42,728 nucleotides of DNA from Nitrospira sp. (lineage in GTDB: Bacteria > Nitrospirota > Nitrospiria > Nitrospirales > Nitrospiraceae): positions 72,086-114,813 of the forward strand of contig JAHBWT010000003.1 in the NCBI GenBank assembly GCA_019636815.1. The letters run 5' to 3'. The translations under genes and the position numbers were made by a program. Shown in pieces: positions 42,716 to 42,728 of this stretch (its first letter is position 1; each line of letters starts with the position of its first letter). The notes under the pieces are model-generated. The model was not told where the DNA came from and ran no database searches. It saw only the letters and a program-made list of their open reading frames with translations.

Positions 42716-42728
42716 GTGTGAGCTGGGC

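Noticed and set aside
1-42728. CRISPR array, insertion sequence, integrase or rRNA
   Set aside because: No regularly spaced direct repeats, transposase or recombinase motifs, or rRNA-like stretches were seen on reading through the window.

Overview
The window looks like a chromosome segment of a Nitrospira-type bacterium (Nitrospirota). It is moderately GC-rich and tightly packed. The strongest hint is an 11-gene respiratory cluster (23318-34737) that joins a Rieske protein, a b6-type cytochrome b, four separate c-type cytochrome genes, a nitrite-oxidoreductase-gamma-like haem protein and two paralogous cytochrome bd-like membrane proteins, a combination I associate with Nitrospira. The genus is an inference; no rRNA or nitrite oxidoreductase gene lies in the window.

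Left part (1-8009): the first codons of a minus-strand gene, ispH (last MEP-pathway enzyme), smc (chromosome condensation), a convergent rlpA-like lipoprotein gene, and a minus-strand fusion of CopD-like membrane, cytochrome c and thioredoxin-like parts with a Met/His-rich tail.

Middle part (8431-23088): a hopanoid and envelope-lipid region. A strong promoter and a 17-codon leader ORF precede shc (squalene-hopene cyclase). Then follow hpnG, mlaE, mlaF, mlaD, mlaC (HpnM-like) and an Omp85-type outer-membrane barrel gene, mostly overlapping or a few bases apart. Next come dxs and ispG, which with ispH supply isoprenoid precursors, then a polytopic glycosyltransferase-87-like protein, tRNA-Cys(GCA), hpnH (adenosylhopane synthase), a small conserved protein and a membrane-anchored protein with its own promoter. 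Precursor synthesis, hopene cyclisation, side-chain addition and a candidate lipid export route are thus close together.

Respiratory part (23318-35627): the cluster is a candidate quinol:cytochrome c oxidoreductase (complex III-like) supercomplex, followed tail-to-tail by ubiA on the minus strand. ubiA and the next gene diverge from a short region where two promoters can be read. Each would start transcription at or next to its start codon, suggesting a divergent leaderless pair. The plus-strand partner encodes a caspase-fold lipoprotein that lacks both catalytic residues.

Right part (37743-42728): tRNA-Thr(CGT) with a clear promoter is followed, about 2.8 kb on, by a degenerate copy of its 3' half (40671-40713), the signature of an old tRNA-targeted insertion. 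Between them lies one secreted HEXXH metallopeptidase lipoprotein gene. Beyond the copy are a gene-poor, hairpin-rich stretch and an AT-richer gene for an unrecognised 467-residue protein. No integrase, transposase, CRISPR array or rRNA was seen.
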